The notes below the pieces were generated by a model that was not told where the DNA came from, made no database searches, and saw nothing but the letters and a program-made list of their open reading frames with translations. This document shows, one piece after another, positions 60,863-64,000 of a stretch of DNA of 64,000 nucleotides. Positions within the stretch are counted from its first letter, which is position 1. Each line of letters starts with the position of its first letter. Position numbers and translations under genes: made by a program. The DNA comes from DASSUW01 sp963806395 (GTDB lineage: Bacteria; Actinomycetota; Thermoleophilia; Solirubrobacterales; Solirubrobacteraceae), in NCBI GenBank assembly GCA_963806395.1, contig CAWDYI010000016.1, positions 124,001-188,000 of the forward strand, written 5' to 3'.

Positions 60863-61852
60863 CTACACGCCGACGGCTTGGAGGACGTGCGGCCCCGCCG
60901 CGAGGGGCGTCGTGCTCACGAGGCGAAGGCCGGCCTGATCGAGCAAGTGTGTGAACTCTGCCTCGGTGCGCTCGCGGCCACCCGCGTACGCCAGCATGAT
61001 CAGGTCGAGCAGGGCGGCAGAGAGCATCGGGCCGCTCGGTGTCATGCGCTCCGGCAGGAGCATCTCGATGATCGCCAGCCGCGCGGCCTGATCCATCGCG
61101 GCGCGGCAGCGTTGCAGGATGGCGATGCAGCGCTCGTCGTCCCAGTCGTGCAGGACGCTCTTGAGCACGTACACGTCGCCGCCCGCCGGGACCGACGAGA
61201 AGAAGTCCCCCTCCACGAGCTCGCAGCGATCGGCGACGCCCTGCTCGGCGAGATATCCGTGGGCGAGCTCGAGCATCCCCGGCCGCTCGAGCAGCACGCC
61301 GCTGATCGTCGGACGGTGACGCAACACCTCCGCCAGGAGTGTTCCTGTCCCGCCTCCGACATCGACGAGCGTGCGGGCGTCACGCACGACGTCGGACGCC
61401 GCGAACTCGGCAGCCACGGGCAGGGTTCGGGCCAGCATGCGAGCCGCCGCGCTCGCCTCCGCCTGCGGGTTCGCTGCGTAGTACTCGAACAGGGGAGCGC
61501 CGAAGACGGCGTCGAACGCCGTCTCGCCGGTGCGGACGGTGTGCAGCAGGTCGCCGAACGCGCGATACATCTCCTCGCCGAAGTTGATCACCACATCGCG
61601 CACGCGGCCAGGTGCGTCGGCGCGCAGCGCATCGGCCGCGTCGTTGGTCGCGAAGCGGCCGTCCTCGAGCTCGGTGAAGACGCCGGCCGCGACCAGTGCG
61701 CGAAGGACGCGACGGAGCGCCGGAGCGCGCGCGTCCACCGCCTCCGCGACGGCCTCCGCCGCCAGCGGCCCTGAGCCCAGAACGTCGGCGACGCCCAGCT
61801 TCGCGGCGACGTACAGCGCCTGCGAGAGCTGGTAGCCGCGGCCGATCCGCAT
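60863..61852 (-). CDS. SAM-dependent O-methyltransferase (family 2, acetylserotonin-OMT-like)
   Basis: A 329-residue small-molecule O-methyltransferase. The dimerisation domain starts GYQLSQALYVAAKLGVADVLGSGPL. The SAM motif is TLVDVGGGTGTLLAEVLRHRP, then GVLLERPGML, GDFFSSVPAGGDVYVLKSVLHDWDDERCIAILQRC with the catalytic-base histidine in LHDWDD, and RTEAEFTHLLDQAGL near the end. Such enzymes methylate hydroxyls of aromatic polyketides or phenolics. I chose the ATG at 61850-61852, preceded by AGAGGAG 7 bases before. Upstream in-frame starts add Arg-rich sequence. Confidence 0.92.
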   Translation of the reverse strand: MRIGRGYQLSQALYVAAKLGVADVLGSGPLAAEAVAEAVDARAPALRRVLRALVAAGVFTELEDGRFATNDAADALRADAPGRVRDVVINFGEEMYRAFGDLLHTVRTGETAFDAVFGAPLFEYYAANPQAEASAAARMLARTLPVAAEFAASDVVRDARTLVDVGGGTGTLLAEVLRHRPTISGVLLERPGMLELAHGYLAEQGVADRCELVEGDFFSSVPAGGDVYVLKSVLHDWDDERCIAILQRCRAAMDQAARLAIIEMLLPERMTPSGPMLSAALLDLIMLAYAGGRERTEAEFTHLLDQAGLRLVSTTPLAAGPHVLQAVGV

Positions 61853-61953
61853 CACCGTCTCCTCTGCACGCTCCACGCGACCAATCCTAGGCTCGGCTCG
61901 GACACACGGCTCTCGCCTGCGCCGGTAGAGTCGCGCCGGATTCACGAACGCCC

Positions 61954-62946
61954 ATGGCTCGCCCCCAGCGCACGACAAGACAACGCGGCGCGCGTATCAC
62001 TCCTCGCTCGGCCGCGAGGCCTCCGTCGCGACCCAAGGCGCCCGTTGCCGTCACCCGGCTCGTCCTGGAAGACCTCCGGATCCAAGCCGGGAAGTTTCTG
62101 GTGACGGTCTTCAATGCCGGCAACCTGCCGTCATTTCAGGTACGCATCAACGTGTACAACAGGCCCAATCACGTCGTTGGCCAACCAGAATCGCCCCTCT
62201 TTCTGGCGGCGAGCGCAACGACCACGCTAGGAGTTCTCGAGCGGAAGCAGATGACGCTGACGAGGTTCTCCGGCGGCATCTCCCCGTTCAACCAGCATTA
62301 CGCGGTCGCGTTCGATCCGATCAACGATCCTTTCCCGACGGGCCGGATCCAAGATCTGGGGTTCCAAGAGCGCAATCTCCTCAGCCCGAGCCTCCAGCCG
62401 TCCCTGCCCGGATGGGTGCAGTACAAGTCGAACAACCTCTTCGCGTTCAACGCTGCGGTGGCTGTCCCTGCGGCGCAGCGCACGTGGAAGCCGATGACCA
62501 TCGCGCAACTCGGCGACCAGGTCCCAGCGAATCCCGCTGTCACGAAGGTCGTCTATCCGCATGCGCCGGCGGCTGCGTACTCGGAGCTCCGACAGCGACT
62601 CGAGATCGACAATCCCTTCTTCGTCGACGAGATTCATAAGGGCAATGTCTCTGCCCGTACCACCTATCAGCTTTACACCCGCCCCCAGACGCCGCGGGAC
62701 CGGGGCGGCGTCTGGATGCGGTTCTCGAACGTCGCGCCGATCGGGGAATCGGTGCTCGCCGTCACGGAACCCCCGCTCACGGCCCCCCAAGCGTGGAAGA
62801 CGATCCACGTGGACGCCGCCCTGGACCCGCGCGTCACGACCATCACCGTGCGCCTCGTGGCCGAGCGTCGTACGGGCCAGGACACCAACGCGTACTTCGG
62901 CGACGTGAGATGCGTGCTCAAACACCGGCAAGTCAAGCTGACGTGA
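61954..62946 (+). CDS. Hypothetical protein with beta-rich domain
   Basis: A 330-residue protein I do not recognise. A basic, disordered start (MARPQRTTRQRGARITPRSA) is followed by a domain with AVTRLVLEDLRIQAGKFLVTVFNAGNLPSFQVRINVYN and LAASATTTLGVLERKQMTLTRFSG, which reads like an immunoglobulin-like or CARDB-type beta-sandwich strand pattern. A middle region follows with FNQHYAVAFDPINDPFPTG, then a C-terminal domain (TYQLYTRPQTPRDRGGVWMRFS and TTITVRLVAERRTGQDTNAYFGDVRC). No signal peptide. It has visibly more A/T than its neighbours and abuts the phospholipase-like gene, so the two are probably transferred or expressed together. Confidence 0.6.
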   Translation: MARPQRTTRQRGARITPRSAARPPSRPKAPVAVTRLVLEDLRIQAGKFLVTVFNAGNLPSFQVRINVYNRPNHVVGQPESPLFLAASATTTLGVLERKQMTLTRFSGGISPFNQHYAVAFDPINDPFPTGRIQDLGFQERNLLSPSLQPSLPGWVQYKSNNLFAFNAAVAVPAAQRTWKPMTIAQLGDQVPANPAVTKVVYPHAPAAAYSELRQRLEIDNPFFVDEIHKGNVSARTTYQLYTRPQTPRDRGGVWMRFSNVAPIGESVLAVTEPPLTAPQAWKTIHVDAALDPRVTTITVRLVAERRTGQDTNAYFGDVRCVLKHRQVKLT

Positions 62947-62950
62947 TCGC

Positions 62951-64000
62951 GTGCCGAAGTTCGGAATCCACTACATCGTTCTGAGCAAAGTGCTGGAGCG
63001 GTTGTCCTCCGCCGACGATCCGGAGAGTCAGGAGTTGGCCAGGATCATCGGCAACAACCAGTTCGCGGCGAACCTGGGTTGCATCGGACCCGATCTGCTC
63101 TTCTGGGCCCCCGATTACGGGATCGTGGAAGGTCTCCGCGATCTTGTCGCTGCCTACGAGCGGATCATGAAGGTCTACGACGTGCTGGACGAGGTCGTCG
63201 AGACGATCGAGGACACCGTCGAAGAGGGCGTCGACGCGGTGCTCGACAGCCTCGAAGCGGTGCCGATCATCGGTCCTGCCATCGCGGAGATCCACGAGTA
63301 CCACGACGCCATCGAGGCGATTGAGGCGAAGTTCCGCAACCTCGGCGGAACGCTGAAGGACGAGATCGCGGCGGCGCTGTTCGTCCGAGTCCTCGGACTG
63401 GACTCCGCCGCGGGGTCCGACGGCAATACGCTCGCGCGAAGCCTGTTCCACGGCATTTTCCAGAGCACGCTGCAGGCCGGACGCGAGGAGATGGACTGGT
63501 ACTGGTTCGAGATGCTCCATTACCGGAACACCGGCGACTTCGCGAGGGCACTGATCCGCAAGGCGGAGGCCTCGGGCGACGAGGCGCAGATGGCGTACGC
63601 CTATGCGTACGTCACCCACTACGCCACCGATGTCGTCGGACACCCGTTCGTCAACACCATCTCGGGATCGCCGTACCGGATGAACGTGCAGCGCCACGTG
63701 GTCATCGAGAACTTCATGGACCAATGGAAGTGGGGCGACCATTTCGAAGGGGACAGCATTCGCCACACGCTGTTCGCCGAACTGGGCTTCGAGGACGTAT
63801 CGGATCTGCCGGACAACCTGGCGAACCTGATCGCCGACGCGCTGAAAGAGGTCTACGCGCCGGTCGTGCACCCGCTTCGCTACGTCAATTCCCGTAACAC
63901 ACAGGCGTTGGCGGAAGCGGTCGGCGTCAACCCGATCCGTGACGGGTTCCTGTCGGCAAACGACGTCAAGACGGCGTACGTGTTCCAGCGCCACATGCTG
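62951..64000 (+). CDS. Zinc-dependent phospholipase C-like protein (cut by window edge)
   Basis: An open frame from GTG (62951-62953) to the end of the window, 350 residues with no stop. It starts FGIHYIVLSKVLERL and has the histidine/aspartate metal ligands of the zinc-dependent phospholipase C (PF00882) fold: ANLGCIGPDLLFW near residue 37, an amphipathic insert (LDEVVETIEDTVEEGVDAVLDSL), MLHYRNTGDFARALI, and AYVTHYATDVVGHPFVNTISG. No signal peptide is visible. Members hydrolyse phospholipids or act in peptidoglycan contexts, and this one carries an extra coiled insert. The upstream hypothetical ends 4 bases earlier, so they form an operon. Confidence 0.8.
   Translation, partial: MPKFGIHYIVLSKVLERLSSADDPESQELARIIGNNQFAANLGCIGPDLLFWAPDYGIVEGLRDLVAAYERIMKVYDVLDEVVETIEDTVEEGVDAVLDSLEAVPIIGPAIAEIHEYHDAIEAIEAKFRNLGGTLKDEIAAALFVRVLGLDSAAGSDGNTLARSLFHGIFQSTLQAGREEMDWYWFEMLHYRNTGDFARALIRKAEASGDEAQMAYAYAYVTHYATDVVGHPFVNTISGSPYRMNVQRHVVIENFMDQWKWGDHFEGDSIRHTLFAELGFEDVSDLPDNLANLIADALKEVYAPVVHPLRYVNSRNTQALAEAVGVNPIRDGFLSANDVKTAYVFQRHML

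Overview
The window is uniformly very GC-rich, with G or C at most third codon positions. It is dense with genes that start and stop on top of each other, and its families are typical of Actinomycetota: FCD-type GntR and LacI regulators, a CU044_5270-type protein behind an ECF sigma factor, Tat-exported FAD oxidases and a DUF1269 protein. A soil actinobacterium is likely. I would guess a Solirubrobacterales-like lineage, but nothing here fixes the genus. I see no rRNA, tRNA, CRISPR array, insertion sequence or phage module. No stretch longer than about 260 bases lacks a gene.

Region 1 (1-8130, all minus strand) is a sugar catabolic locus: a sugar ABC transporter (permease cut by the window edge, double ATPase, DUF2291 partner), a xylose-isomerase-like TIM-barrel isomerase, a SorC-family regulator, an FGGY kinase and a transketolase split into two subunits. 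The two promoters carry the same ATTC-N6-GAAT operator at nearly the same distance from a TTGACA promoter. The isomerase, kinase and split transketolase set resembles the published D-apiose route, but the substrate is not proven. Region 2 (8171-18931) is an eight-gene minus-strand operon in which every junction overlaps: NCS1 transporter, PxpA, biotin carrier, biotin carboxylase, PxpB, PxpC, hydantoinase/oxoprolinase HyuA and HyuB. A divergent FCD-GntR regulator sits upstream. It looks like uptake and carboxylation-assisted opening of a lactam, hydantoin or similar ring.

Region 3 (18946-27924) is mixed: an alpha/beta hydrolase with an Asp nucleophile, a DUF1269 protein, a small K+ channel, a twice-frameshifted MFS pump, an MBL-fold hydrolase, a flavin amine oxidase, and a divergent M19 dipeptidase and class III aminotransferase pair around a palindrome. 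Region 4 (27941-34187) is an efflux and inactivation cassette: two ABC exporter half-transporters, an aromatic-ring monooxygenase with an internal 105-bp tandem duplication, and a divergent LysR regulator. Region 5 (34279-38058) holds a tiny membrane peptide, a HbpS/GlcG-like protein, a secreted M23 peptidase, an ECF sigma/anti-sigma pair, a secreted matrixin-like protease and a lipoprotein.

Region 6 (38085-55390) is a second nitrogen-compound locus: aldehyde dehydrogenase (frameshifted), NylB-like serine hydrolase, M20 peptidase, amidase, FAD-linked oxidase (frameshifted), a Tat-exported spermidine-dehydrogenase-like flavoprotein with a ten-histidine run, APC permease, C45 acyltransferase, polysaccharide-deacetylase-like hydrolase, a heavily frameshifted HyuA/HyuB pair, and a LacI regulator. 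Three matching LacI-type operator sequences, in front of the dehydrogenase, the permease and the HyuA-like gene, tie its central part into one regulon. Region 7 (55449-64000) has a membrane protein, a Tat-exported cytokinin-dehydrogenase-like oxidase, an ECF sigma factor with its partner, a secreted nucleoside hydrolase, an O-methyltransferase, an unknown protein and a zinc-dependent phospholipase C-like protein cut by the window edge. A 14-bp palindrome is repeated in front of the oxidase and the nucleoside hydrolase.
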